Source: Hyphomonas sp. L-53-1-40
GTDB lineage: Bacteria; Pseudomonadota; Alphaproteobacteria; Caulobacterales; Hyphomonadaceae
Reading direction: 5' to 3'
NCBI RefSeq assembly: GCF_000682775.1
Contig: NZ_AWFI01000001.1
Span: forward strand, 558,001-622,000
Length of the DNA stretch: 64,000 nt
Shown: piece by piece, positions 9,496-17,092 of the stretch
How positions within the stretch are numbered: position 1 is the stretch's first letter
How the letters are laid out: each line of letters starts with the position of its first letter
Translations under genes and position numbers: made by a program
The notes under the pieces: generated by a model
What the model saw: the letters and a program-made list of their open reading frames with translations, nothing else
The model's database searches: none
What the model was told of the DNA's origin: nothing

Positions 9496-10313
9496 CCGAA
9501 CTGAAACGCCGATACGGTCGAGTTCATGACATTGTCTGAAAAGACTTTGCGGCCTGTCTCGTCATGGCCCGCGCCAGCTGCGACCATGAGTGGAAGCAAG
9601 TGCTCTTCACGAGGATGCGAGTTCCGGCCCTGAGGTGCGTCCAGCCATCGGCTAAGCTTGGCCCAGCGTTCGTCAAGATCGCGGGTTTCGAGTACATCTG
9701 TCAGCCAGGTGTCGAATTCAGCAGACGGTGCGGTGGCCATGGGCGTCCGGAACGCTCGCATGTTGTGATAGCTCATGCCGCTGCCAATGATAAGGACGCC
9801 TTCTTCTCTCAATTGGCTGATTGCCTTGCCGACCTTCAGATGTTTTTCCGGAGAGAGGTCGCGGGTGAGTGACAGGGTCAATATCGGAATATCGGCATCA
9901 GGGAATGCAACCAGTAGCGGCACGAACACGCCATGATCATAGCCCCGGGAACTTTTCAACGGCGCACCAAGGCCTTGCTCCACCATCAATTCCTGAACGC
10001 GATTTGCGAGATCCGGTGCGCCCGGAGCAGGATAGTTGAGCTCATAAGTGTGAGCCGGAAACCCGGAATAGTCGTAGATCATGTCTGGCGAGGCGGCCGT
10101 GGAGACGGTGAACTCCTGCTCCTCCCAATGGGCTGACACAACCAAAAGGGCTTTTGGTTTCTCGGGCAGGCTGGATGGTATGCTTTTCAGCCATTCGGCT
10201 GTCTTGTCCCACGTATCGGCCGGTCCGCCCATCAGCGTCCAGTCCATGAAAAAGCATGGGCCACCTCCATGTGGAATGAACAGGGTGGGCATTTTCGTGG
10301 AGGAAGCAGTCAT
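9492..10313 (-). CDS. Class III extradiol ring-cleavage dioxygenase family protein (DODA/LigB type)
   Basis: Non-haem Fe(II) or Zn-type enzyme of the LigB/4,5-DOPA dioxygenase superfamily, 273 residues. Visible ligands: FIPHGGGP (first His, about residue 15), an HWEEQEF stretch at about 63, and GYDHGVFVPLL at about 125 with its metal-binding histidine; GSGMSYHNMRAF lies at about 180. Members open catecholic rings next to the hydroxyls, though some relatives act on other substrates. It is the only gene of the catabolic region on the - strand and is divergent from the acetamidase at 10529, sharing a 215-bp promoter region that contains a TTGTCC-N7-GGACAA palindrome. With the Rieske oxygenase it could supply ring opening; this is an inference. 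Confidence 0.85.
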   Translation of the reverse strand: MTASSTKMPTLFIPHGGGPCFFMDWTLMGGPADTWDKTAEWLKSIPSSLPEKPKALLVVSAHWEEQEFTVSTAASPDMIYDYSGFPAHTYELNYPAPGAPDLANRVQELMVEQGLGAPLKSSRGYDHGVFVPLLVAFPDADIPILTLSLTRDLSPEKHLKVGKAISQLREEGVLIIGSGMSYHNMRAFRTPMATAPSAEFDTWLTDVLETRDLDERWAKLSRWLDAPQGRNSHPREEHLLPLMVAAGAGHDETGRKVFSDNVMNSTVSAFQFG

Positions 10314-10395
10314 TTTCTATTCCCGATGCTGATCGATATATGGTGTCTTTAGTGTATGTGGCTGCCGGGTGTCTTGCTTTCTCGCGTCCGCAAAC

Positions 10396-10414
10396 TTGTC
10401 CGCGCCGGGGACAA
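10396..10414. promoter_or_regulatory. Inverted repeat TTGTCC-N7-GGACAA between divergent genes
   Basis: A perfect 6-bp inverted repeat with a 7-bp centre lies in the 215-bp region between the divergent dioxygenase (9492-10313) and acetamidase (10529-11620). Size and symmetry fit an operator for a dimeric regulator. Which regulator binds is unknown; the nearby regulators are AraC-type, which more often bind direct repeats. Confidence 0.35.
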
Positions 10415-10491
10415 TCATGTGTGAGCCCGAAATCAGTGCCGCAACTAGTTGGGCGCATATGAACAAGACCAAATAGCGGGCTTGAACTCTG

Positions 10492-10501
10492 ATCCGATCG
10501 G
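10492..10501 (+). promoter_or_regulatory. Shared 10-mer ATCCGATCGG upstream of the acetamidase gene
   Basis: The 10-mer ATCCGATCGG, with a palindromic core CCGATCGG, lies 27 bp before the acetamidase start at 10529. The identical 10-mer occurs again at 11801-11810, just before the AraC-amidase fusion gene. Identity in two promoters of related genes suggests a common operator, but the word is short and CGATCG is common in GC-rich genomes. Confidence 0.3.
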
Positions 10502-10528
10502 TAGGCGATTTGGTTCAAGGAGTAAGTT

Positions 10529-11620
10529 ATGGCGTTGGTGGAAGAGACACGAACAAGCAAGATCAAGGTTCAGCCGGAAAATCTGCACCATTTGAAAGCG
10601 ACACCGGAAACCGTGCACTGGGGATACTTCCACCCCAATATCAAGCCAGCGCTCCGCGTTAAAAGTGGGGATCTCATCCAGGCTGAAGCGATCACGCACC
10701 ATGCCGGGGATGCTCCGGAGTTGATGATGGATGAAACCGTCAAGGCAATCTGGGAGGGCGTTCAACCCGAAGATCGTGCGCCGGGTGTCCACATCATGAC
10801 CGGTCCGATCTATGTAGAGGGGGCCGAACCAGGTGACATGCTGGAAGTGCGCTATTTTCGTATGGTTCCACGCTGCAATTACGGATCCAACCTCGCAGCG
10901 AACTGGGGCCACCTCTATCAGGAGTTTGATGAGAAGGAACGAGTGACGATCTATGAGCTTGATCCGAATGCGAACACGGCTCACGCACTCTACGCCTATG
11001 ATTTCGAAGGCAAGTATCTGATCCCCGGGACCATTACGCATTGTCCTGAGTGTGACCGCGAACCTGCTTTGGTTGGCGTCCGCGTGCCGGCAAGGCCGCA
11101 TTTGGGAACTGCGGGTGTCGCGCCCGCCATTGACGAGCGTGTCAGCACAATTCCCCCAGGCCTGCATGGCGGAAATATTGACAACTGGCGCATCGGAGCC
11201 GGCGCCACGATGTACTATCCTGTGCAAGTAAAGGGCGGGCTGTTTTCGATCGGCGATCCCCATGTCAGCCAAGGCGACGGTGAGATCAGCGGCACGGCAA
11301 TCGAAGCTTCACTCGACGTGCTGTTCCAGATCGTGCTCCGCAAGGACTTCAAGTTTCCTTCGCCGCTTCTTGAAACCCCGGATCACTGGATTGTCCATGG
11401 GTTTGACGAAGACCTGAACCAAGCCATGAAGAATGCCTCACTGGACATGCTTCATCTGCTTACAGAACATCAGGAGCTTAGTAGAAATGATGCCTACTCT
11501 CTCATGAGCGTTGCGACTGATTTTGGGGTGACCCAAGTCGTAGACGGCACGCAAGGAATTCACGTCAAGATTGACCGTGGCATCTTCCCAGAAAAAGGCG
11601 TTGTCAAAGACATCGACTAG
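10529..11620 (+). CDS. Acetamidase/formamidase family protein
   Basis: Cytoplasmic amidohydrolase of the FmdA/AmdA family, 363 residues, predicted to split formamide, acetamide or a related small amide to ammonia and an acid. Family landmarks: TVHWGYFHPNIKP at about residue 30, THHAGD at 57, GVHIMTGPIYVEGAEPGD at about 90, IPPGLHGGNIDNW at about 205 and GDPHVSQGDGEISGTAIE at about 240. An AAGGAG ribosome site 7 bp before the ATG supports the start. It is a free-standing paralogue of the C-terminal half of the next gene (11820-14153). Known relatives in this family differ in substrate, so the amide is unassigned. It probably acts on an amide released by other enzymes of the region. Confidence 0.88.
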   Translation: MALVEETRTSKIKVQPENLHHLKATPETVHWGYFHPNIKPALRVKSGDLIQAEAITHHAGDAPELMMDETVKAIWEGVQPEDRAPGVHIMTGPIYVEGAEPGDMLEVRYFRMVPRCNYGSNLAANWGHLYQEFDEKERVTIYELDPNANTAHALYAYDFEGKYLIPGTITHCPECDREPALVGVRVPARPHLGTAGVAPAIDERVSTIPPGLHGGNIDNWRIGAGATMYYPVQVKGGLFSIGDPHVSQGDGEISGTAIEASLDVLFQIVLRKDFKFPSPLLETPDHWIVHGFDEDLNQAMKNASLDMLHLLTEHQELSRNDAYSLMSVATDFGVTQVVDGTQGIHVKIDRGIFPEKGVVKDID

Positions 11621-11800
11621 ATTGGACGTCATTGATTTATGAAGATTTTATCCAGGTGAACGCAGTATTCAGGCGAGGCTTGATCAGGACTGCTCGACTT
11701 TTAGGCAGTCGCAGTCATCAACCGGATCGGCATGGGCGGGATGCGTTGACCGACGGTACGGCAAACTGAGGATCAAGGATGTTGATGGCTGGGTGCCATA

Positions 11801-11810
11801 ATCCGATCGG
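11801..11810 (+). promoter_or_regulatory. Shared 10-mer ATCCGATCGG upstream of the AraC-amidase gene
   Basis: Second copy of the ATCCGATCGG word found at 10492-10501. It ends 9 bp before the GTG start at 11820, so a bound protein would block transcription or initiation, as expected for autoregulation. The 198-bp gap before the gene also holds a GACTGC/GCAGTC inverted repeat near 11688-11710 but no clear promoter. Confidence 0.3.
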
Positions 11811-11819
11811 AGCCAAACT

Positions 11820-14153
11820 GTGCAGTTTACAACCAACGCGTATCCAAAAGAGCAGAGAAAGGATGCCTGGCACTTCGCGCTACAGCGATTTTCGATGGAG
11901 TTGCTTGCGCATGAGGGTGAGCTCTACGGAGAACTTGTAAGCTTTCGCAGCGCCCAGGATTTCACATTTGTCAGGATCACCTCAACCCAGCACCGGATAA
12001 GGCTCGATCTATCGCAAGGCCCATCCCAGTTCTGGCTGATAATGCTGTTGGAGGGCGATCTCGTCGCCAAGACTGACACCACGACGATTGAAGTCTCCGA
12101 GGGCGATGTTGTGTACGGGGTCGGTGATCTGGACGTGTCGCTCGACTTCAAGCGAGACAACCGGTTTTTGATGGTACAGATCCCGGTCTCTCATCCAGCG
12201 TTGAGGATAAGGTCCAAGCCGCAAGCGGACATTTCGAATTTGGTATCGGAAGCTGGAGTTGGCCGCATGCTGTCAGGCCTGCTGCGCTCTGTTGCGGATA
12301 CGATCACGGATGTTGATGACGATCAGATGCGTCCGACTGAGGTTGCGCTGCCAGAGTTCATCTCGACAGCCTTGATGAGCGAGGCCTCAACCAAGGAACT
12401 GGGCGGCGCTGCTGGCGTGCGCGCAGCTCTGCTGGAGCGGATATTCCAAACCATCGAGATGAGATTGAGCGATCCAGAGTTGAATCTCCATCAGGTCGCC
12501 AAAGAACACAATATTTCCCCGCGTTATCTGCAAAAGCTGTTTGAATCCGTGGGAGACAGCTTCGGACATTTTGTAAAATTGCGGCGATTGGAGAGATGCC
12601 GCCTGGATCTCAGAAGCCCTTTGCACGCGCAGAGATCGATTTCGGATATCCTGTTCCAATGGGGCTTCAATGACAGTGCGTCATTCAGCCGGGCATTTCG
12701 CGAACAGTACGGTATGAGCCCGCGGGAATATCGCCGGATGCCGCCGGGCGACGAATTCGAATCCGAAGTACTGCAGCGCGGGCGGCCTCCTACGGCGAAG
12801 GATCAGGTTATAGAGCCTGAAGAGCCTGACGAAGCGGATGACTATCGCGATGCCGATGATGAGTCTGCTGAGAGAGCTGCTGTCGCACCGGTGCCCGTAA
12901 AACGGGGCGCACGACACCATTATCTGCCGGTTACACCCGATACGATCCATTGGGGCCATTTCAGCAGCTCGCTCAAACCAGTCCTTACGGTGGAATCCGG
13001 TGATTATGTGACGGTGGAGACACTAACGCATCACGCCAATGACGATCACGATCGCATGGTGAAGGGTGATCAGGCTGTTGAGGACATCTATCACTGGACT
13101 GCGGAGGGCAAAACCGTCAATCGTCGGGGCGCTGGCGCACTCGACTCATCTTCGTCGACGGGCCGCGGGGCAGGCGAGGGGTTTGGCGTCCACATCTGTA
13201 CTGGTCCAATCGAGATTGCCGGCGCAGAACCCAATGACATTGTTGAAATCCGTATTCTGGAACTGAAGCCGAGAACGAGTGCCAACCCAAAGTATTCTGG
13301 GCAGTCTTTCGGGAGCAACGCGGCCGCGTATTGGGGATTTCAGTACAATGACCTGCTGACCGAGCCGAAACAGCGGGAAGTGATCACGATTTACGAAGTC
13401 GAAAGTGAGATGGGGCGCTCGTGCGCACGCGCGGTATATAACTATCGCTGGACCCCTCAGACTGATCCCTTCGGGGTTGTGCATGAGTTGTATGATTATC
13501 CCGGCCTCCCAGTGGACACCAGCACGATCGAAAAGAACTATGATGTATTGCGGAACATCGAAATACCGGTTCGTCCTCATTTCGGGGTAATCGGGCTGGC
13601 ACCGCCGCAGACGAAACTCGTGGATTCGATCCCGCCAGGAAATTTTGGCGGAAATCTCGACAATTGGCGAATTGCTCCGGGATCCAGCCTGTTCCTGCCT
13701 GTTGGTGTGCCTGGTGCGCTTCTTTCGCTTGGCGACCCGCACGCATCGCAAGGTGACTCAGAACTCTGCGGTACGGCGATCGAGTGTTCGATGACTGCTT
13801 TGATACAGCCGATCCTGCATCGTGCGAGCGAGAAGATGGGGCATATCCGCGATCTTGATTATCCGTTGTTGGAAACTTCCGATGCATGGGTGATCTTCGG
13901 ATTCAGCCATCCGAATTATCTGAAGGAGCTCGGTTCTTCGGCGCAAAGCGATATCTATAAGAAGTCCTCGATTGACCTCGCGATGAGGGATGCCTTCCGC
14001 AAAGCGCGACGGTTTCTGATGACGGCTTGCGACCTCGACGAAGATGAGGCGATCTCGCTGCTCTCTGTTGGTGTCGACTTCGGTATCACACAAGTCGTCA
14101 ACGGAAATTGGGGCGTTCACGCGATCATCCGGAAAGAACTGTTCACTGCGTGA
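11820..14153 (+). CDS. AraC-type regulator fused to an acetamidase/formamidase domain
   Basis: A 777-residue two-part protein. Residues 1-190 resemble the AraC ligand-binding-like domain and 205-306 form the AraC double helix-turn-helix, ending with the signature GFNDSASFSRAFREQYGMSP. A very acidic, proline-containing linker (about 307-362) leads into a full acetamidase/formamidase domain (about 366-777) with TIHWGHF, THHAND, IPPGNFGGNLDNW and GDPHASQGDSELCGTAIE. Both halves have local paralogues: the AraC half at 15503 and the amidase half at 10529. The frame is open throughout with no sign of a frameshift. The start is GTG at 11820. I infer a regulator that binds or turns over the amide it senses. 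The domain combination is one I do not recognise as an established family. It could also be a simple fusion of convenience. Confidence 0.85.
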   Translation: MQFTTNAYPKEQRKDAWHFALQRFSMELLAHEGELYGELVSFRSAQDFTFVRITSTQHRIRLDLSQGPSQFWLIMLLEGDLVAKTDTTTIEVSEGDVVYGVGDLDVSLDFKRDNRFLMVQIPVSHPALRIRSKPQADISNLVSEAGVGRMLSGLLRSVADTITDVDDDQMRPTEVALPEFISTALMSEASTKELGGAAGVRAALLERIFQTIEMRLSDPELNLHQVAKEHNISPRYLQKLFESVGDSFGHFVKLRRLERCRLDLRSPLHAQRSISDILFQWGFNDSASFSRAFREQYGMSPREYRRMPPGDEFESEVLQRGRPPTAKDQVIEPEEPDEADDYRDADDESAERAAVAPVPVKRGARHHYLPVTPDTIHWGHFSSSLKPVLTVESGDYVTVETLTHHANDDHDRMVKGDQAVEDIYHWTAEGKTVNRRGAGALDSSSSTGRGAGEGFGVHICTGPIEIAGAEPNDIVEIRILELKPRTSANPKYSGQSFGSNAAAYWGFQYNDLLTEPKQREVITIYEVESEMGRSCARAVYNYRWTPQTDPFGVVHELYDYPGLPVDTSTIEKNYDVLRNIEIPVRPHFGVIGLAPPQTKLVDSIPPGNFGGNLDNWRIAPGSSLFLPVGVPGALLSLGDPHASQGDSELCGTAIECSMTALIQPILHRASEKMGHIRDLDYPLLETSDAWVIFGFSHPNYLKELGSSAQSDIYKKSSIDLAMRDAFRKARRFLMTACDLDEDEAISLLSVGVDFGITQVVNGNWGVHAIIRKELFTA

Positions 14154-14157
14154 TCCG

Positions 14158-14176
14158 AGCGCGATGTTCTCGCGCT
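14158..14176 (+). terminator. Probable intrinsic terminator after the AraC-amidase gene
   Basis: A 7-bp GC-rich perfect inverted repeat (AGCGCGA, 5-base loop, TCGCGCT) begins 4 bp after the stop codon and is followed by GTTTCCCTT, a weak T-rich tract. It would separate the fusion gene from the Rieske operon. Confidence 0.55.
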
Positions 14177-14208
14177 GTTTCCCTTAAAAAGGCCGCCGAG
14201 AAACATGT

Positions 14209-14239
14209 TGTGCGCGCAGAGACAAGAATGTGCGCGCTG
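14209..14239 (+). promoter_or_regulatory. Direct repeats TGTGCGCGC(A/T)G, 20-bp period, upstream of the Rieske gene
   Basis: Two near-identical 11-mers begin at 14209 and 14229, exactly 20 bp apart (about two helical turns), ending 43 bp before the Rieske start. Tandem direct repeats at this spacing are the usual form of AraC-family binding sites, and two AraC proteins are encoded beside it. A related CGCGCTGT lies at 14171-14178 inside the terminator stem. Binding is inferred. Confidence 0.45.
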
Positions 14240-14282
14240 TGGATGACAAATTGAGACTGACAGAAGCAGGAAGGACCGGACA

Positions 14283-15488
14283 ATGCCGATCACCATCACT
14301 GAGCAATTCATCCAGTCCCTGGCGACATCCAAGCAGGACGTGCTGGACGCTGAAACATTGCCGCCCGAATGCTACACAGACGCCAATTTCTACGAATTCG
14401 AGAAAGAGGCGCTCTTCACGCACGATTGGCTGTGTGTTGGTCGGGAAGAATGGGTTTCGGAGCCCGGTGACTATTTCACGACTTCGACCGTGAATGAACC
14501 GATCGTTGTTGCGCGGAATCGCAAGGGCGAGTTGAAGGCGATGTCATCCGTATGCCAGCACCGCGCCATGCTCGTGGCCGAGGGTAGCGGGAATGCGCGT
14601 GGGTTTGTATGTCCCTATCACCATTGGAGCTATTCGCTTGACGGCGACCTTGTGGGTGCCCCTGCAATGAACAAGACGTGCGAATTTGATCGCAAGGCGA
14701 ATGGGCTCCCGAACTTCAAGGTTGAGGTCTGGGAAGGTTTCATCTTCATCAATTTTGATCAGCATGCAGCGCCACTGGCACCCAGGTTGGTCCACGTGCA
14801 GGAGGCAATCAGGGGGTATGACCTTGCCAGTGCTGAAGGTCCGCGCCCGGATCCGGCGCCGCGCCTGATGTGGAATTGGAAGGTCATGTTCGAGAATAAT
14901 AATGACGGTTACCACGCCAGCCGGCTACATCATGGACCACTGCATGACTTTGTACCTTCCGAGCGTGCAAGCTTTCCGGACGCACCGGAGGGAGCGGCAG
15001 GTTATCTGAGGTTCAATGGTACGCTCCATCCGGATGCGAGTTTCAATCCGACCCAGAAGGCTGTGCTGCCCGTCTTCCCCGGCCTCTCTGATGAGGCGCG
15101 CCAGCGGATGACGTTTGCGAACATTCCACCGAGCCTATCGCTCGTGATGACAAGCGACATGGTGATCTATCTGATCATTCGCCCTGACAGCCCGGAAACG
15201 CATTATATGGACACGGGCGTGCTTGTTGCGCCTGGGGCCATGGAGGACGAAGCCTATGAGCACAAGATGGAGATGATCATGAATTCGACATCCCATATCA
15301 TTGCTCAGGATTGGCATGTTGACGAAATGGTCCAGCTTGGACTGCGGTCGCGCTTTGCCAAACGGGGGCGCTATTCCTGGCAGGAAGGAGCGCAAGCGCA
15401 ATTCAATGAATGGCTCGTTGACCGGTATGTTTCGGAGTGGAACCGCCGTGCCGAGCCGACGGATGATGCCAACATCGCGGCAGAGTAG
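14283..15488 (+). CDS. Rieske aromatic ring-hydroxylating oxygenase, alpha subunit
   Basis: Terminal oxygenase of a Rieske non-haem iron system, 401 residues. The [2Fe-2S] Rieske motif is C91-x-H93, then C110-x2-H113; the mononuclear iron site is NNNDGYHASRLHH with bridging Asp208 and ligands His211 and His216, and an acidic third ligand is likely near residue 340. Such enzymes dihydroxylate rings, O- or N-demethylate, or hydroxylate side chains. No beta subunit follows, fitting a homotrimeric alpha-only type. No reductase is encoded nearby; a [2Fe-2S] ferredoxin is found 6 kb away at 21401. It heads a tightly spaced run of genes to 20143. Substrate unknown. Confidence 0.92.
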   Translation: MPITITEQFIQSLATSKQDVLDAETLPPECYTDANFYEFEKEALFTHDWLCVGREEWVSEPGDYFTTSTVNEPIVVARNRKGELKAMSSVCQHRAMLVAEGSGNARGFVCPYHHWSYSLDGDLVGAPAMNKTCEFDRKANGLPNFKVEVWEGFIFINFDQHAAPLAPRLVHVQEAIRGYDLASAEGPRPDPAPRLMWNWKVMFENNNDGYHASRLHHGPLHDFVPSERASFPDAPEGAAGYLRFNGTLHPDASFNPTQKAVLPVFPGLSDEARQRMTFANIPPSLSLVMTSDMVIYLIIRPDSPETHYMDTGVLVAPGAMEDEAYEHKMEMIMNSTSHIIAQDWHVDEMVQLGLRSRFAKRGRYSWQEGAQAQFNEWLVDRYVSEWNRRAEPTDDANIAAE

Positions 15489-15502
15489 AGTAGGCCGATC
15501 AC

Positions 15503-16540
15503 GTGAGGCCGCCCGAGCATCCTACCACTTGGAGATTCAACACACGGTCGGTCCCGCCAGCTGATAGAAATGCAGCATGGGCGAATGCAATGCGCAGATT
15601 GCGGTTACCCTTTGTGTCTGATCCGGGTGGCCAGCCCGTTGATGGACAGATGATTATTCAGACGTCCACCATGGGTCTGCAGTTCGCCTGGATTGAGTCT
15701 GGTCGTCAGGTGATTGATGGTCGGGAACTTGAGCAGGGCGAGGGCCTCTGGGTACTCGTTCTGTTGAAGGGGGATGCAAGGTTCAGCACAGACAAATTCT
15801 CGGTGAATGTTGACAACAAGATGATCGTCTTTGGCGCGACACGTCATGACTCCCGTCTGGAAGTGAGTGAAAACAACGCGATACTATTCGTCCGAATTCC
15901 AGCAGTGGCGCTGGGCGGACGATTGATTGCACCGACCCATTATCAAGCTGGTACGCTCGACGGGAATTCTGGAGTTGGACGTATGCTGATCAGCATACTT
16001 CACATATTGGCTGATGAGATTGGAGATATATCCACGCAAGATCTGCGACCGGTCGAGCTTTCCCTGATCGAGATGTTATCCAGCAAACTGCTTGGTGTTG
16101 CCGGAAAACGCTCTTTGGGTGGTGCGGAAGGTGCGCGCGCTGCCCACCTGCACAGAATCCAACAGTCGCTGGAAACACTAATATGGGATCCCGACCTGAC
16201 AATCGCAAAAGCGGCAGACGAAGTCGGCGTTTCGCCACGGTATCTGCAGCGTCTGTTTGCCGCCGATAACCGGAGCTTTAGCGGCTACCTCAAGAAGAGG
16301 CGACTGGAGCGCTGTCATGCCGATCTAATCAGCCCGCTGCATGCGCAGGAATCCATTTCGGAAGTTGCATACCGCTGGGGTTTCAGCAGTTCGGCACATT
16401 TCAGCCGGAGTTTCCGTGACCATTTCGGGCTGTCGCCACGAGAGCATCGCCGCTCCGGTCTGGCGAACCAGATCGAGGATGAAATGAAGGTCAACAAATT
16501 GTGGGGGCAGTATCAAGAGCTCTCGAAAGAACGCCTTTAA
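15503..16540 (+). CDS. AraC family transcriptional regulator
   Basis: DNA-binding activator of 345 residues with an N-terminal AraC-binding-like domain (about 20-190) and a C-terminal double helix-turn-helix (about 215-318) ending GFSSSAHFSRSFRDHFGLSPREHRR. The start is GTG at 15503, 14 bp after the Rieske stop. It matches the AraC half of the fusion protein at 11820 along its whole length: both have GVGRML near residue 150, LGGA-G-RAA near 200 and SPRYLQ-LF near 240. It probably controls the Rieske operon and perhaps its paralogue's targets; the direct repeats at 14209-14239 are candidate sites. Confidence 0.9.
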   Translation: MRPPEHPTTWRFNTRSVPPADRNAAWANAMRRLRLPFVSDPGGQPVDGQMIIQTSTMGLQFAWIESGRQVIDGRELEQGEGLWVLVLLKGDARFSTDKFSVNVDNKMIVFGATRHDSRLEVSENNAILFVRIPAVALGGRLIAPTHYQAGTLDGNSGVGRMLISILHILADEIGDISTQDLRPVELSLIEMLSSKLLGVAGKRSLGGAEGARAAHLHRIQQSLETLIWDPDLTIAKAADEVGVSPRYLQRLFAADNRSFSGYLKKRRLERCHADLISPLHAQESISEVAYRWGFSSSAHFSRSFRDHFGLSPREHRRSGLANQIEDEMKVNKLWGQYQELSKERL

Positions 16541-16600
16541 GTTTGGCTTCAGCATATGGCGTCCCGGAAGGGCGCATGAAAGTAAGTATAGGGATTATAT

Positions 16601-17092
16601 ATGACTTCTCCGAACACTCTGATTTTCGTCGACCTCATGTCTGACGATCCGGTCAAGGCCGGAAAATTCTATGCAGCTGTCATGGGCTGGGAAGACGATG
16701 TTCGAATGGATGGCCAGTTTTGCCGCATGGTGCCGGGCGGAAACTTCAAAAATCCCGACGGATCTGACAGCGAGATCGGAAATCTGCATATGGGCATTGG
16801 GGATGTCGCAAACTTGCGCCCGAATCCCAACCCCGCTGGCGTGGATCCGAGGACCTTGTCTCCATTTGCGAGATCGTCGCGTCTATGGGTTCTGGTAAGC
16901 GAAGACGACTCTGTCGACAGGATCATGACCGCCGCCGTTGAGCATGGAGCGGAAGTTCTGTGGCGGAACCATTACTGGAAAGAGTTTAACGGTTTCAATG
17001 ACGCATTCCGCGATCCTTGGGGGAATGAAATCATCCTGTGGAGGAAGGGTGGCGTCGATCCAGTCATTCCGGAAGGCTATACGAGCGAGTGA
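16601..17092 (+). CDS. VOC (glyoxalase/bleomycin resistance) family protein
   Basis: Small metal-dependent-fold protein of 163 residues with two beta-alpha-beta-beta-beta modules: the first (IFVDLMSDDPVKAGKFYAAVMGW) at about residues 7-30, the second (LWVLVSEDDSVDRIMTAAVEHG) at about 92-115, followed by FRDPWGNEIILWRK. The vicinal oxygen chelate superfamily includes extradiol dioxygenases, isomerases and glyoxalases, and the sequence alone does not decide between them. Its stop overlaps the proposed start of the next MFS gene (GTGA), so the two are translationally coupled. Its place between oxygenase and transporter genes suggests a catabolic role. Confidence 0.8.
   Translation: MTSPNTLIFVDLMSDDPVKAGKFYAAVMGWEDDVRMDGQFCRMVPGGNFKNPDGSDSEIGNLHMGIGDVANLRPNPNPAGVDPRTLSPFARSSRLWVLVSEDDSVDRIMTAAVEHGAEVLWRNHYWKEFNGFNDAFRDPWGNEIILWRKGGVDPVIPEGYTSE

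Noticed and set aside
11820-14153. Frameshift or assembly error joining two genes
   Set aside because: Both domains are complete and in frame, and the join is a long acidic linker rather than an abrupt break, so a real fusion is more likely.
17038-17088. Longer N-terminus for the MFS gene
   Set aside because: It would lie inside the VOC gene and adds a charged segment without a helix; the GTGA overlap at 17089 is a better start.
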